A stretch of DNA of 64,000 bases from Colletotrichum lupini (taxonomy: Eukaryota; Ascomycota; Sordariomycetes; Glomerellales; Glomerellaceae), in the NCBI RefSeq assembly GCF_023278565.1, contig NC_064679.1:4340001-4404000 (forward strand), in the 5' to 3' direction. Shown here one piece after another: positions 11,966 to 22,990 of this stretch (position 1 is its first letter; each line of letters begins with the position of its first letter). A program made the translations under genes and the position numbers. The notes below the pieces were generated by a model. That model worked only from the letters and a program-made list of their open reading frames with translations, ran no database searches and was not told the origin of the DNA.

Positions 11966-13051
11966 ATACGGCGATGTTCAAACTACCATAGACTATCACT
12001 CTTCGTGCATAAAAGACATGGACATTTCCGCTCTATCATGGTTTATAACATTCTCCACATGACTCAAATTATCTCGTTGATCGAGAACTGTGTCCGCATC
12101 AGGTTTCTGTCGAGATCACTTTTGCTTTAATTTAAATATCGCTGCCTAGTGACAATCGAGGTGTTTACGCCTTGAGAAGGAAGGGCACACCAGCGTCACG
12201 GCCATTTGAGCCTACAATTGCCATCGTGCTTGAGTGAAAAACTCGCCACCTAGATTTTTTGCGGGAGTGCGTGAACTTACTTCTTTCAAAGTTTCCCATA
12301 ATGCCATCAAGGTTCGATACATTCATTGCTCAAGACCCATTCTCCAAGTTATTGCTACATTGACTAACTTATCCGCTGGATGAAAACTCAGCGCCACCTT
12401 TTGAGCCCAAAGGGCTCTAGAGGAGGAACTAAGAAAATATATAAATACACTCTGAAGTCGTTCTCTATCTGACAAGAATAGATTCTCTTGGACACTTGAC
12501 ACGATCATGGATAAGACCAGCAGCCGCGGTTTCGTGATTCTCTTCACCGCAGTCATACACTGTATGATGACCTTTCTCACGGACGTCACTAATAAATGGC
12601 ACTTTGGTGCTCGGGAAGAAGACAGAGAGCATACTAGTGTCATGAGAAGTAGGTGGAAGTCTTTTACCTCCTTCTGTCGTGTTGTTCGAAGGATGCTTGG
12701 GTGGTTCCACCCCTGAGAATAACGACAAAAGGATTAGTGTTAGAATTTCCCCTCTAAGCGCCCGTCACAAGTGCATCTTCGGGCGTCCCAGCAGCTTTCG
12801 TGAGAAACAATGATGAAGATTGATGCCTTTCGAGCAGCACCATTTTCAGAGGCTGTTTAAGACTCTAGGCGGAAATTTCTGAGTTTACAAGGTCGATTGC
12901 AGACATTATACAGGACAGCCGACAGGCATTGGGAAAGGGGGTTGTGATATAAATCGGCTCCAGTCCCTCCTTTTCTAGTACCTATTTACTAACGTACACT
13001 GCTTGCTCTCTAGTACATCGCACTAGCCCAGATCCCATCACCCCCAAACTT
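11966..13051. other. Intergenic between convergent genes, no supported gene
   Basis: About 1.1 kb with no recognisable coding unit. It holds the 3' ends of the plus-strand peptide gene and of the minus-strand hydrolase. A TATA-like AATATATAAATAC occurs near 12435, but no gene could be tied to it. Confidence 0.55.
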
Positions 13052-15094
13052 TCAGAAACGCATGTGAGCTATCTCTCGCTGATGCTCGCGCCACGCAGCG
13101 ACAGGGTCCCAGCCCTCATCAGCCGTAGTCTTCACACTCTTATCCTTGGCGCCATACAGATACGGCTTCTCGTTGGCATAACACGCCGTCTCCGCTTCAT
13201 CCGGCAACGTCCCCTCGAGAATATACCGCTTCGCAATCCCTTCCGTGCAATCAGACGTATCCCTTGACGAGTGCCCATACCCATGATGCGCAATCAACCT
13301 CGCGTTCCGCCCCATCTCGTTCAATAACCTACGCCCGTTACGCAGCGGCGTGGCCGGGTCATACGTCTCCGCAATTAACAGGATCGGGTTCTTGAGCGTG
13401 TGATTTAGGTCCCCGCGGTAGACGTCCACCGGCTCAGGCCAGTACTTGTGGACCTGCTGGCAAGGAAAGACATCGAAGAAGCGCGAGTTGCCCGCGACCC
13501 AGGACTGAGACGACATGTTGGCCCAAAGGGATCCCCACCAGACGAGACCGTCGGGTGGCAACGGCGCGTCGTAGGCATCTGCGCAGATGACGATGAAGGC
13601 GAGTTCATCCGAGGCGGGCCGCTTATTGGGTGTCGCGGGGAGCGTCGGGTCGTATTGCCAGGCCCGCTCTTCCAGGTACGCAGCGGCCAGGGTCGAGTTG
13701 CCCTGATCGAGCTCGTATAGCATCTGTGCGAGGGCCGGCCAGCTCTGGGCGTTGTAGAGAGCCGAGTAGATTGCGGCGACGAGGACCGAGTACGTGACGA
13801 GAGACGGGCCGCTTTCTTCGGTGTACCCGATGGCAGGGCGGTCAATGAGTGACGTGAGGAGGGACATCATGCGCTTGTCCAGATCCTTCAGCACGAGGGG
13901 CTCCCCGCTGCTGCTCTTGAGCTTTGCCAGCGCGCAGTGATCCGGTCCGGCGTTGATGCATTCGCCGAGAAACCCGTCGTACCAGGCATGGGTGCCGTTG
14001 TCGAGCGCGGTCCACCCGAAGCCGCCTAGTTCGCGGTGATCGCGGACGTATTCCGTCCCGTCGAGGATCACCCGACCGACACTGTCCGAGAACATGTTGG
14101 CGTATGTCTGTCCGATCCCCGTGCCGTAGCTGACGAGGTATCCCGTCAACTCATCCTCGTCCAGAGCTTTGCGGATCTCCTCCAAGTCGCGCGCGACGAT
14201 GGATGTGCCCATGAAGCGGCCGAGGTCGCCGTGGACTTCCCAGCAGGCCTTGAAGGTGGCGTCGTTCATCGCGTCGGCAATCTGCAGCTGACGCTTCGGG
14301 TCGGCGGACACTTCGATGTACTGGCCCGTCAGAATGGACCAGCGGTCTCTGTCGACGTCGTAGGGGAAGCAGGAGATGGAGGGGCGGGTAATGTTGACGC
14401 CTCGCGGGTCCCAGCCCAGCACGTCGAATTTGCCATCGCTGAAGCGCTTGGTGTACTGCTCCGCGACTCTCCAGCCGTACGAGGTTCCGCTGCCACCTGG
14501 GCCGCCGGGTTCGATGACGAGGGTGCGCTCGCTTCTGCCGCCGGGGGGTGGGTTTCTGGTGCCGTTGTCGGGCTCACCTACGCGGGCTAGACCCGAGACC
14601 TGGTATTTGATGATTGCGAGTCGAACGATCCGGCCGTCTGACTTGTTGGTGTAGTCTAGTGGCACCTCCAGATATCCGCAGAGGTAGATGCCTCGGCCGG
14701 AGAAGGGGTCACTATCATTGCCATCAACGGAGACGGTCTTGTTTCCCCAGCTCCAATTGGATGGGTCCGGATCAAAGGTTTTCGACCACGTCTCCTCGGG
14801 ATGAGCGTCATCGAGTTCCGGCGGGACGGTAGCATTTGTACAAGGGATGAGCTTGAAAGGATCTTTGGGTAGAGGGAACCGACCAAACGGGGATTCTTGT
14901 ACTGGGATCGGGTTTGGCACAAGCTCCCCTCCGTGGTCCTGGTCTAGACGGTGTTTTCTTGTGAGGTGAATGTTCAACAAACCGACAGCCAAGAGAACAC
15001 CGGCGAACATGAGCCGTTGACGTAGTCCCGGCTTCCGAGATGGGGGCGGGGGTGCCGGCCGCGGCTGGGCCTCTGCGAGCTGTCTCTTCTCCAT
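13052..15094 (-). CDS. TAP-like alpha/beta hydrolase (S33 peptidase family), membrane-anchored
   Basis: This is an intronless frame; starting at the ATG at 15094 it gives 680 residues. An upstream in-frame ATG at 15202 would add 36 residues but looks like leader. Residues 28-44 (LMFAGVLLAVGLLNIHL) form one signal-anchor helix after a proline-rich cytosolic tail, so the catalytic part should face the secretory lumen or exterior. The oxyanion loop GGPGGSG is at 197-203, the nucleophile serine in LVSYGTG at 322, aspartate in TYDPATPL at 579 and histidine in GYGHSS at 608; the last part is the TAP-like C-terminal domain. Several NxS/T sites fit a secreted enzyme. The position two before the serine is Leu instead of the usual Gly. 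Likely an aminopeptidase or esterase; substrate unknown. Confidence 0.85.
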   Translation of the reverse strand: MEKRQLAEAQPRPAPPPPSRKPGLRQRLMFAGVLLAVGLLNIHLTRKHRLDQDHGGELVPNPIPVQESPFGRFPLPKDPFKLIPCTNATVPPELDDAHPEETWSKTFDPDPSNWSWGNKTVSVDGNDSDPFSGRGIYLCGYLEVPLDYTNKSDGRIVRLAIIKYQVSGLARVGEPDNGTRNPPPGGRSERTLVIEPGGPGGSGTSYGWRVAEQYTKRFSDGKFDVLGWDPRGVNITRPSISCFPYDVDRDRWSILTGQYIEVSADPKRQLQIADAMNDATFKACWEVHGDLGRFMGTSIVARDLEEIRKALDEDELTGYLVSYGTGIGQTYANMFSDSVGRVILDGTEYVRDHRELGGFGWTALDNGTHAWYDGFLGECINAGPDHCALAKLKSSSGEPLVLKDLDKRMMSLLTSLIDRPAIGYTEESGPSLVTYSVLVAAIYSALYNAQSWPALAQMLYELDQGNSTLAAAYLEERAWQYDPTLPATPNKRPASDELAFIVICADAYDAPLPPDGLVWWGSLWANMSSQSWVAGNSRFFDVFPCQQVHKYWPEPVDVYRGDLNHTLKNPILLIAETYDPATPLRNGRRLLNEMGRNARLIAHHGYGHSSRDTSDCTEGIAKRYILEGTLPDEAETACYANEKPYLYGAKDKSVKTTADEGWDPVAAWREHQREIAHMRF

Positions 15095-15519
15095 GTTTGC
15101 TTTCGTTGTGACGGACGCAGTCAGGCACACACACCTCCAGGAAGACGCATTGAGTGATTTATAGTTGGGAAGAAAGAGTGAAAAGAAATTTGCTGATGAC
15201 AATGGTGACGAAGAGCACGCGTTCGTGAAGACGTTGCCCTGTGAGGGGTCCCGATCCTTCAGGTGACAATCGTCTTCTCACCTTCCCGTCTTGGCGGGTT
15301 TACCTATCGGCCGAGAGGGCCCACATTTGCCGAGTTCGGCTCCGGACATTCGGCCGGGAAGCCCCGGCAGGCAGAGAATCAGCACCAATCAACGAGGACC
15401 CAACAAAGTGACAACCATTCCGAACAGTGAAAATGAATTTGTACAATTGGTATCTGGTGATCATTAAAAGAAACATACAGACTCATAAATATGAACTAAG
15501 AAAGCATCCCGGCCTCAAC
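15095..15519. other. Intergenic between tandem minus-strand genes
   Basis: This 425-base gap is the promoter of the hydrolase and the 3' flank of the MFS transporter. It holds GC-rich stretches near 15300-15370 and no recognisable coding sequence. Confidence 0.55.
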
Positions 15520-17302
15520 TCAGACATCCGTCTTCCGGTCATGCGCAAACGGGGCTTCTTTTGACTCCTTGCCCGATGAGTCGCCTCTGCCAAATGGCTT
15601 CGTCTCGCTCGAATCCAAATCCACACTGGCCCTCCATCCCATCCACCACCGACCGCTAAACAGCTCTTCCATCCTCTCCATGGGGATGCCCTTCGTCTCC
15701 GGCGCCCACAGGCCGAGGACCACAAGGCCAACGCCGCAGACGACCGCCCAGAAAACGTACGCGCCCCATACGTCGAGGCTGACAAACATGTTGGGCGTCA
15801 CGCGCACTACAGCGAACTGGAAAAACCAGTGCAGGGCCATGTTACTGGCATAGCAGACGCTGCGGATGCGGGTCGGGTAGATTTCTGTGCCGTAAAGGTA
15901 TTGTACCGTGCACAAGCCGATGGACCAGCCGACGGCATAGACAAAGACGGAGGCGATCGCGGCATCGGAGGCCGGCTTGTTCGTACCGTCGATCCAGATG
16001 GCCATGTAGATGGCCATGTATACGTGCGTGATGCACTGCAGAAACAAGCCCGTGATGAAACACCGGCGACGACCGAAGACGTCAACGAGACCCCAGGTAA
16101 AGACCATTGTAAACACAAGTTTGACAGCGCCGTACGCGCCACTAGTGATGAGGGAGGTATTATCCCCAACAACACCGGCGTACCGGAAGATCTCAGGGAT
16201 GTAGTATGTGATGCCGTTCCCGCCAGACCACTGCGCGACAGTCTGCATGACGGCACCGAGGAGGAAGCGCGTGCGGTAGGTAGGGATCGTGGCAATGTCC
16301 TTGATGATGGCCCATGTCGAAGAGTCGGCGAGGATCTGCTGCCGCGTGCGGATCTGTTCGTGGATCTCGTCGTATTCGTGGGCGAGAGCTTGGTCGCTCG
16401 GGTCGGCGTGCCGGAGTTTCGCGAGCACGGCGAGCGCTTCGTCGCCACGGTCTCGGGAGGCGAGCCAGCGCGGGGTGTCGTCGAGAAAGAAGGAGGCGAT
16501 GAAGGCTATGCCTACGGGGATGAGGGGGATGGCGATGACGAGGCGGTACTGCAGCCTCGTCGCAGCGAGGGTCGCGTTCGCGGCGTAGTTGATGAAGAAG
16601 CCTAATTCACGGTAGGTCAGTACATTGAATCAACGGGATCGCAGAATGTCTTCCCGGGGGTGGCCTTACCAATGGTGAGGAACGACAGTAACACGACCAT
16701 GTATATGCTGACGACCATACCGCGCGACCTCGCGGGCGCAATCTCGGAGAGGTACAGCGGCGCAACAACCGTAAGTCCTCCGGCGCCGAGCCCGCCCCAT
16801 ATCCGGGCGAATAGCATAAACCCCAGGATGCCGGACGAGAAGACCTGCATCAGGCAACCCGTCATCCAGACAGCGATGAAGAGCTGCCACGCCCTCAATC
16901 GTCCGAGGCGGTCATTTACGGCGAGCGCGATAATGGAACCGAAGGCGGCGCCGAGGACACCAAACGACGAAATGTTGGCCTTGCGGTCAGCCAAACCGGA
17001 CTCGTTGCCCTTCCAGAGGCTCGAGACGAGGCCGAAATCCTCCTTGAAGGACGCCAGGCCCGTTGACGCGCTGAACCCGCCTTCATCGTAGCCTACGTGG
17101 GGAGCTAGTCAGCGCACCGTGGATTTTGGTGTTGATTTTTGGTGTGTGTGGACGGTGGAGTAAAAAAAGGGACGGATCGCCTGTCAAGGTCGGACGGATG
17201 TTGACCGCAAGATCTAACGGGAACTGATTACTTACCCTTGGGAATAGACCCGCACGAGATAACGATGATGGTAAGGAGATAATAGGTGTTGAATTGGACC
17301 AT
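15520..17302 (-). CDS. MFS sugar/quinate-type permease
   Basis: There are three exons on the minus strand: 17302-17236, 17092-16670 and 16601-15520, joining in frame to 523 residues. The protein is a 12-helix major facilitator of the sugar porter family, nearest in feel to fungal quinate permeases. Family signatures are in order: NDRLGRLRAW after helix 2, a GLGAGGLTVV helix and YLSEIAPARSRG after helix 4, DDTPRWLASRDRG before the central loop, DVFGRRR in the second half, YLYGTEIYPTRIRS and PETKGIPMERMEELF at the end. Such proteins import quinate, shikimate, galacturonate or sugars by proton symport. It is divergent from the amidohydrolase gene across a 1.9-kb shared region, which supports a catabolic unit. 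The exact substrate is not resolved. Confidence 0.9.
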
Positions 17303-19214
17303 CTTAAAAACCCCTGCGACGCCCTTCCTTTGCGTCGATATCGAAGGGATTTGGGACGGGGTTGGAACGAGAGGTTTTGGTTGCGGGCGCAAACCAAGAA
17401 AAGAGTGTATGCAGTTATGAAATGCAAAAAAAGAAGAATTTTTCAGTCTCTTTCGTATCAGTCGTAATTTTTGCCCCCTATTTTCCGACACGCAATCTCA
17501 GACGGGACGAGCTCGCACCACTACCCCCTCCGATCCCTCGCCTCACTTATGTGTTTTCTCGGGTTCGCTCCTTCGTAGACACTTTGCGCCCTCGAATCTC
17601 GTTCCCGTGTGACGGAAAACCGTCGTCGTCTGCTCCAAGACAAGAAAACGCGGGGTGTGGGTGAGGGGGTGACCTCGATCCTATCCCACGGGGTAAAAGA
17701 CGGCTGCGCGGCCTGGGCCTCCCTTTCGATGGGAAAACGGCCCAACGGGTAACCCTCTCTCGACGTTCTCCGGATTTTTGGATGGGCCCCTGGTGTGTTG
17801 CCCTGGTTCAACTGGTCTCGAACCCCACGATTTCGTTCGGCGGGCGATCGCACGGCGCAAGGAGAGAAGACGCGAGAGGGGATCTCGTGCAGCAAAGAGT
17901 GTGGGGGTGAACGGTATGGGTTCAGTACTCGGTAGGACTTCAGACCTCTTCGCAGGAGGACATCGGACGTTGACCGAACGAAAAAAGGTCGCAGGAGTGG
18001 GAGGCCGGCGAAGGGTGAAAGAAGAGCCTGGAGGAGAGACTACAGATGATGGAGGGGGGCAACAATCTTAGTAATGTCACTCCACAATCGGCCGGGAGTT
18101 GCGTTCATCCAGTTCCCAAACTCTCAGACTCTCTACTAGAGTCTCCCCCAAGAGTCTGCTAGAGTCTCCAAGAGTCCAATCTCATCACAGCCCTTCCCTC
18201 CCGCTGCGCCGCACAAGTGCCGGACTTGGGCTAAGGCAAGGGACCAATGTACCCCCCAACGTCAAGTTCGCAGCAGAGCTACATGACTTAGCCTACTCCG
18301 TACATTGGCGTCGAGACGGTATTCCCGGGGGGCTTCCGGCCGGGTTCCAGGCTACTCGTCCATCCCATCTCTCTTGCCAGCAGCCTACCGCTGATCTCTC
18401 TCTGCTACCGGCACTCTCTGTCAGAGTCTCTCTCAACTCTCGGTCAACTTCCGACGGCCCTCGCAGCCGTACGTCGGTGGTCCGCGCCCTGACTCGTGGC
18501 GAACAGCGAGCCCAGAGTGACGCTGCCACGCTGCTTGCTTGCTTGCTCGCTTGCTCTCTCTTGCACTACGGATACCTAGTACGACTAAGGGCACCTAGCC
18601 ACGGCAAGTATCCGTAGCCTCTGCAGGCATTCTCTCTCCACGTCCGTGGTAAGTTTAAGGCGCCGCTGTCCAATAACCCGAGGGCTTGGAGGCCAATCAT
18701 CCCTCCACTTTGTGACTTGACACCGCTGCATGGCCTTCCGTCGGTCAGGTTCCACGGGTGCATGTGTGTGCTGAAAATAGGTGAAATAATGTATGCGTAA
18801 AGGTAGTTTGGAGTTACACGGTGACACCTACGTGAAAGTCCGTAGTAGGAAAAGACACCGCGCACATCGCCGTCCCGTCCGCAACTACACCACATCACGC
18901 AAAGCCGCATCTGCGCTACCTTGTGGTATCGGTCATCCTCCGAGCCCAACGCACCACCAAAAACTCAACCACCAAAAACACCACACAGCAGAGGCCTGCC
19001 ATCTTTTCTCGTTCTCTCTCTATTTTCCCACTCCGGTCTCCTCTTCCCTCAAACTCTCTCCATCTACGGGTCAACAATCTCCACTATCGTTCCTACTACT
19101 TGCTAACACCTGCATGCTCCTCCTGCTGGAGAACGGAGGCGGGCGCGGACTGGAGAACCACATCTCCTCTTTCTATTATACGGCCGGCCATCTTCCTGAG
19201 GATGCTGCAACTCA
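17303..19214. other. Divergent intergenic/promoter region
   Basis: This is a 1.9-kb region between the divergent transporter and amidohydrolase genes. It contains GAGTCTC-type repeats near 18130-18180, a CTTG microsatellite near 18535-18555 and a pyrimidine-rich tract near 19007-19060, as is common in fungal leaders. Open frames here have no domain or clear coding bias and I treat them as noise. It may hold shared regulatory sites, but none was identified. Confidence 0.55.
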
Positions 19215-20645
19215 ATGATCCACACAACGACGTGCCGGGCCTTCGGCGGAATCTCACCAAGCGCAATGGGCCGACGTCCATATGTGCAGGCGCACCGCCG
19301 CCGTCATCGCACACCTGTTGCTGCTGCTACTCCTCCTCCTATGCCGTTGCCGACCCCCATCGTGGTAACAGTTGCGGATGACAGAAACCCCGTGTTGTCG
19401 GTCCTGTCGCCAGTTTGTTCACGCGAGGAGAAGAATTCATCCCTTCCATACCATTCTCAGCCCTCAACCACCCCCGGTCCTTTAGAGTCCCATCAACTCC
19501 TCCTCAGTAGCAGTAGCAGCAGCAGCAGTAACGCCCGCAATATCAGCAACCTCTCTCACCTCTTCGCCTCCACCCGGGCCTTCTCATCTCTTACACATAG
19601 GGTCTCCCTCACCATGCTACAAACCAAGCCCATCCTCCAGGCCCGTTCCACTCTCCTCCATCACATCAAGTCCATCATGGCTCTCCTCCAGCCGATCATG
19701 GCACCAACTACACGGCACAAAGACGACAAGTTAATATCCAGAGTCGTCGCCGCCAGCACCACTCCCGCACGGCGCAGGCTGACTCTCCCGGAGCGGATCC
19801 CTCGCGGAGCGTGGGACTCACATATGCACGTCGTCGACCCGGCCGCCTACCCCTTGGCAAAGGACGCAGTCTACTGCCCCAAAACGCACCGCCTTGACCA
19901 CGCCCTCGCCTTCGAGTCCTCCGTCGGCATCGACAATATCGTCCTCGTACAGCCATCCATCTACGGCAACGACAACACTTGCCTCCTCGACGCCCTTCGT
20001 GCCCTCGGCTCCCGCCGCGGCAGGGCGGTGGTGGCTTTCGAGCCAGGCAGCCTGTCTCAGAGCACCCTGGCAGAGTGGCACAGGCTCGGTGTAAGAGGCG
20101 TCCGGATCAACCTCTCCTCGGTGGGCAAATCCCTCAACGCTGTAGAGCTCGACTCGTTACTACGTCGATATGCCCACGACTGCAAGCCTCTGGATTGGGT
20201 GATACAGGTGTACATGCCCATGTCCATGATCGAGCTGCTCGAGCCCATCGTCCCGACCCTCGGCGTGAGAGTTTGCATCGATCACCTCGGGCATCCCAAT
20301 ATCAAGGACATGCCATCACATAACCCGTACGACATGAAGGGCTTCAAGTCCCTAGCCAAGCTGCTCCGAGCCGGGAACACCTACGTAAAGTTATCGGCGC
20401 CGTACCGGCTGAGCTCTAAGGCAGATCATAGCGATCTGGAGCCGATTGCGCGAGAGGTGCTTCACCTGCGGGGCAAGGACAGAGTCATCTTTGCGACGGA
20501 CTGGCCGCATACCCGGTTCGAGGGCCTGGATATCCGGCCCTGGATGGAGACGGTGCTCGACTGGTGCGGGAAAGATGATGTCTTGGTTGACAGGTTATTC
20601 AGGGGCAACGCGGAGGATCTATGGAATGCCCGTCACAGCAGATGA
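19215..20645 (+). CDS. Amidohydrolase family 2 (2-pyrone-4,6-dicarboxylate lactonase-like)
   Basis: This is an intronless frame of 476 residues if the first ATG is used. The catalytic barrel begins only near residue 190. The metal or active-site landmarks of the LigI-type amidohydrolase family are present: DSHMHVVDP (H203, H205), IDHLGHP near 356-361 and ATDWPHT (D429). These enzymes hydrolyse lactones such as 2-pyrone-4,6-dicarboxylate from aromatic ring cleavage. The first ~190 residues are low complexity (Ser and Arg rich) and unlike the family, so the ATGs at 19614, 19677 or 19696 may be the true start; the one at 19614 gives a basic leader that could target mitochondria. It is divergent from the quinate-type permease, consistent with a breakdown pathway. 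Confidence 0.82.
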   Translation: MIHTTTCRAFGGISPSAMGRRPYVQAHRRRHRTPVAAATPPPMPLPTPIVVTVADDRNPVLSVLSPVCSREEKNSSLPYHSQPSTTPGPLESHQLLLSSSSSSSSNARNISNLSHLFASTRAFSSLTHRVSLTMLQTKPILQARSTLLHHIKSIMALLQPIMAPTTRHKDDKLISRVVAASTTPARRRLTLPERIPRGAWDSHMHVVDPAAYPLAKDAVYCPKTHRLDHALAFESSVGIDNIVLVQPSIYGNDNTCLLDALRALGSRRGRAVVAFEPGSLSQSTLAEWHRLGVRGVRINLSSVGKSLNAVELDSLLRRYAHDCKPLDWVIQVYMPMSMIELLEPIVPTLGVRVCIDHLGHPNIKDMPSHNPYDMKGFKSLAKLLRAGNTYVKLSAPYRLSSKADHSDLEPIAREVLHLRGKDRVIFATDWPHTRFEGLDIRPWMETVLDWCGKDDVLVDRLFRGNAEDLWNARHSR

Positions 20646-22960
20646 TGCGCCACATCATCGATATGGTTTGCTCGGCTTACACGTTGGAGGAGCCTGCATT
20701 TTCTTTTACTAGCATAGCGTTGTTGCATGAGTTGTGTGGCTTTCTCAGCGGTTCATTGCAGAGCAACAATTACGTCGGCCTTCGACGCGACACGAATTTA
20801 TGACCATAAGAAATAGAATACTTTGTAATAATGGCCTTGGCCAAAATCAACTTTTTACCTTGTCACGTAATCCGCATGATCTAGTGATACGGTGATTTAC
20901 GGTGTGGTCGTTTGAGCTCTATGTTCGGTGTAAGTCCGCGATTACAATAGTCTTGACTAACACGGAAAACACCGCAACTTTAGGATAAGGTTTTCCGTTG
21001 GATACTTGATTCACATTATCGCAACTCCCTCTCTATCCCTGCAAGTCTATATGTAGCAGCGCCTGTGTAGAATACTTTAAACCAACTAAACGCCGAGGCA
21101 ACGAGGGAGTCGACCCTACCCAAATCACAGAGGTTGGAGGGCTGGCTCTGACAGTTCACCACCAGTAGCTCCAGTTTCTGAGAACGAAATGACAACATGA
21201 GGGGGCATGGCAGCGCCGCCAAACCCTGAACTTGGAAAGAGACGGCCCGATAGTTCGGTGTTGTGTCCGCTCCTCTCGGCCGCGGGGCTAGTGGGGCCGC
21301 ATTCTCGATTCTGAGATACGGCGTTGAAGATCAAGGGGAGACAATGAGCCAAAGAATCTCGAATATGCAGTCTGTATGGGAAATTATCAATCTGGTGATA
21401 TTTCTGTCTGGTGCTCGTGTTTCCTAGCCGAAGACCGCGAGATCAACAATCCCACGCACGTTTTAAAGTGTCCAGGTTGTCGGTCGACAACTCTCGATAT
21501 GCAATTCTCGCTTCTCAGCAACTGGCGGCCTTTGCACCTACTTCCACAAACCTGGGTTTGACACTGCATGCCCGCTTACCGTCACCGCCGGCGAGCAACA
21601 ACGCCACTTCGGCGGAACGCATCCCTCGGACTGCAAGGTCAACGAAGCAGCCCGTCTTGGAGGGGCTTCTAGGTCGGTGACGACTGGTAGGGCCGGGGGC
21701 GGCTCCACTCGCGGACGTGGGACCGATTCTGGTACAAGTCCGATTCTCGAGCTTACTAGAGGTGGAAAGGGCATGGTGGCTGGGACTTTTGCCGGTGGTC
21801 CTTCCTGAAAGCACGTCTTTTCTCTCGTGGCAAGGTCTTATCATGGGCCATGGCCAAGCAGGATTACGGATATGCATCACTGAGTAGAAGTTTGTTCACG
21901 GCGGGTGACCGATGTGAGTTGTTTTGCGGCATCTAGGCGGGATGATTTAGACCGAGGACTTGTAGTTGCGGAGAGCACGGCTCGCAGTGGACATGTAGGA
22001 TGGGGAGAATGTCATCGGTCACATTCGAGATAAGCTAGCCTGATCGTATCTTCATCGACTGCTTCTTACTTGGTGCGAATCCGAACTCGGTCGAGCAGAA
22101 ATGTTGCTCGTGTGCTCTAAGATATCCAAGACCCTCATATCAATCATCATTTCAAAACACTGTGGTAGATTCGTCCGAAGATGAGGGAAAACTACGGAAA
22201 AACGAGATTACACACTCCCAACCCCACACGATGCCCATGGGGGACTCTCAAAGGCAACAAGAACCCCGGATTTCCCAAGCAGCCGGTCAAAATTGCCGGA
22301 TATGTACGGATTTCAGTATGTATAATGAAACCTACTGTAACGTCCCCCAGCTTTCAACAAACTTGGCTCGCCACCAACGGTCAACTTCCGCATGTTGTGT
22401 GACAAGGATTCTGCAAGCTCCCTCCTCTTGGAAACTCTTGGGACTAGGCGAAGTGGCATTTATTTTCCAGAGACGAATCGGGTAAACATAACCTCAATAT
22501 AGGATACAAATGCAACACACCCTATCTCAATAGGCCGATCCCCAGCCGAGGGACGGGAACAAAGGCTTGTTCTTGGCCATTTTGACTCGTGTGTCTTCAT
22601 AACCCTCCATATGATCCCCGGGAAAGTATGAGCTTTGCGGGGCCGGAACCGTTTCAAACTCGAACCTGGAGATGGCGACTAGAGACTTCCATCAAGATTC
22701 CATCATGCCTATTGATACAGCGCGAAAATAGCACAAGAGAAATAGTCTCCCTTGACTTCAAGTCCGATACTCGTATCCTACCTCTGCGGTTGAACTTTCA
22801 CCCCTCCGCCAATCTTACACCTCTTTCGAAAAGTTACCAGATACCCCTCCTCCCCGGTGTCCCACAACGATTCGACCGGGGCCCCTATAAGACGTTTCCC
22901 CTCCTCCCCACAACCCTCTTGCAGATCCCCTCCATCCGAGGCACGAACGAATCGTTGATA
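20646..22960. other. Intergenic, no supported gene
   Basis: This is 2.3 kb of normal composition up to the pogo element. Short frames near 21376-21880 and 22162-22485 overlap on both strands without domains. The TA dinucleotide at 22959-22960 is the left target duplication of the transposon. Confidence 0.5.
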
Positions 22961-22990
22961 AGTCGACCCACCCCCTTTTGGCCACCCCAT
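22961..22990 (+). repeat. Left TIR of pogo-type element
   Basis: This 30-base terminal repeat is the exact reverse complement of 24784-24813. It is GC-rich and free of RIP changes, in contrast to the element interior. Confidence 0.95.

Noticed and set aside
12507..12716. 69-codon frame near a TATA-like sequence
   Set aside because: It overlaps antisense frames of similar length and has no signal peptide or domain.
15095..15202. Upstream ATG (15202) as start of the TAP-like hydrolase
   Set aside because: It would add 36 residues ahead of a good signal-anchor start and gives no recognisable feature; the ATG at 15094 is preferred, though transcript data could change this.
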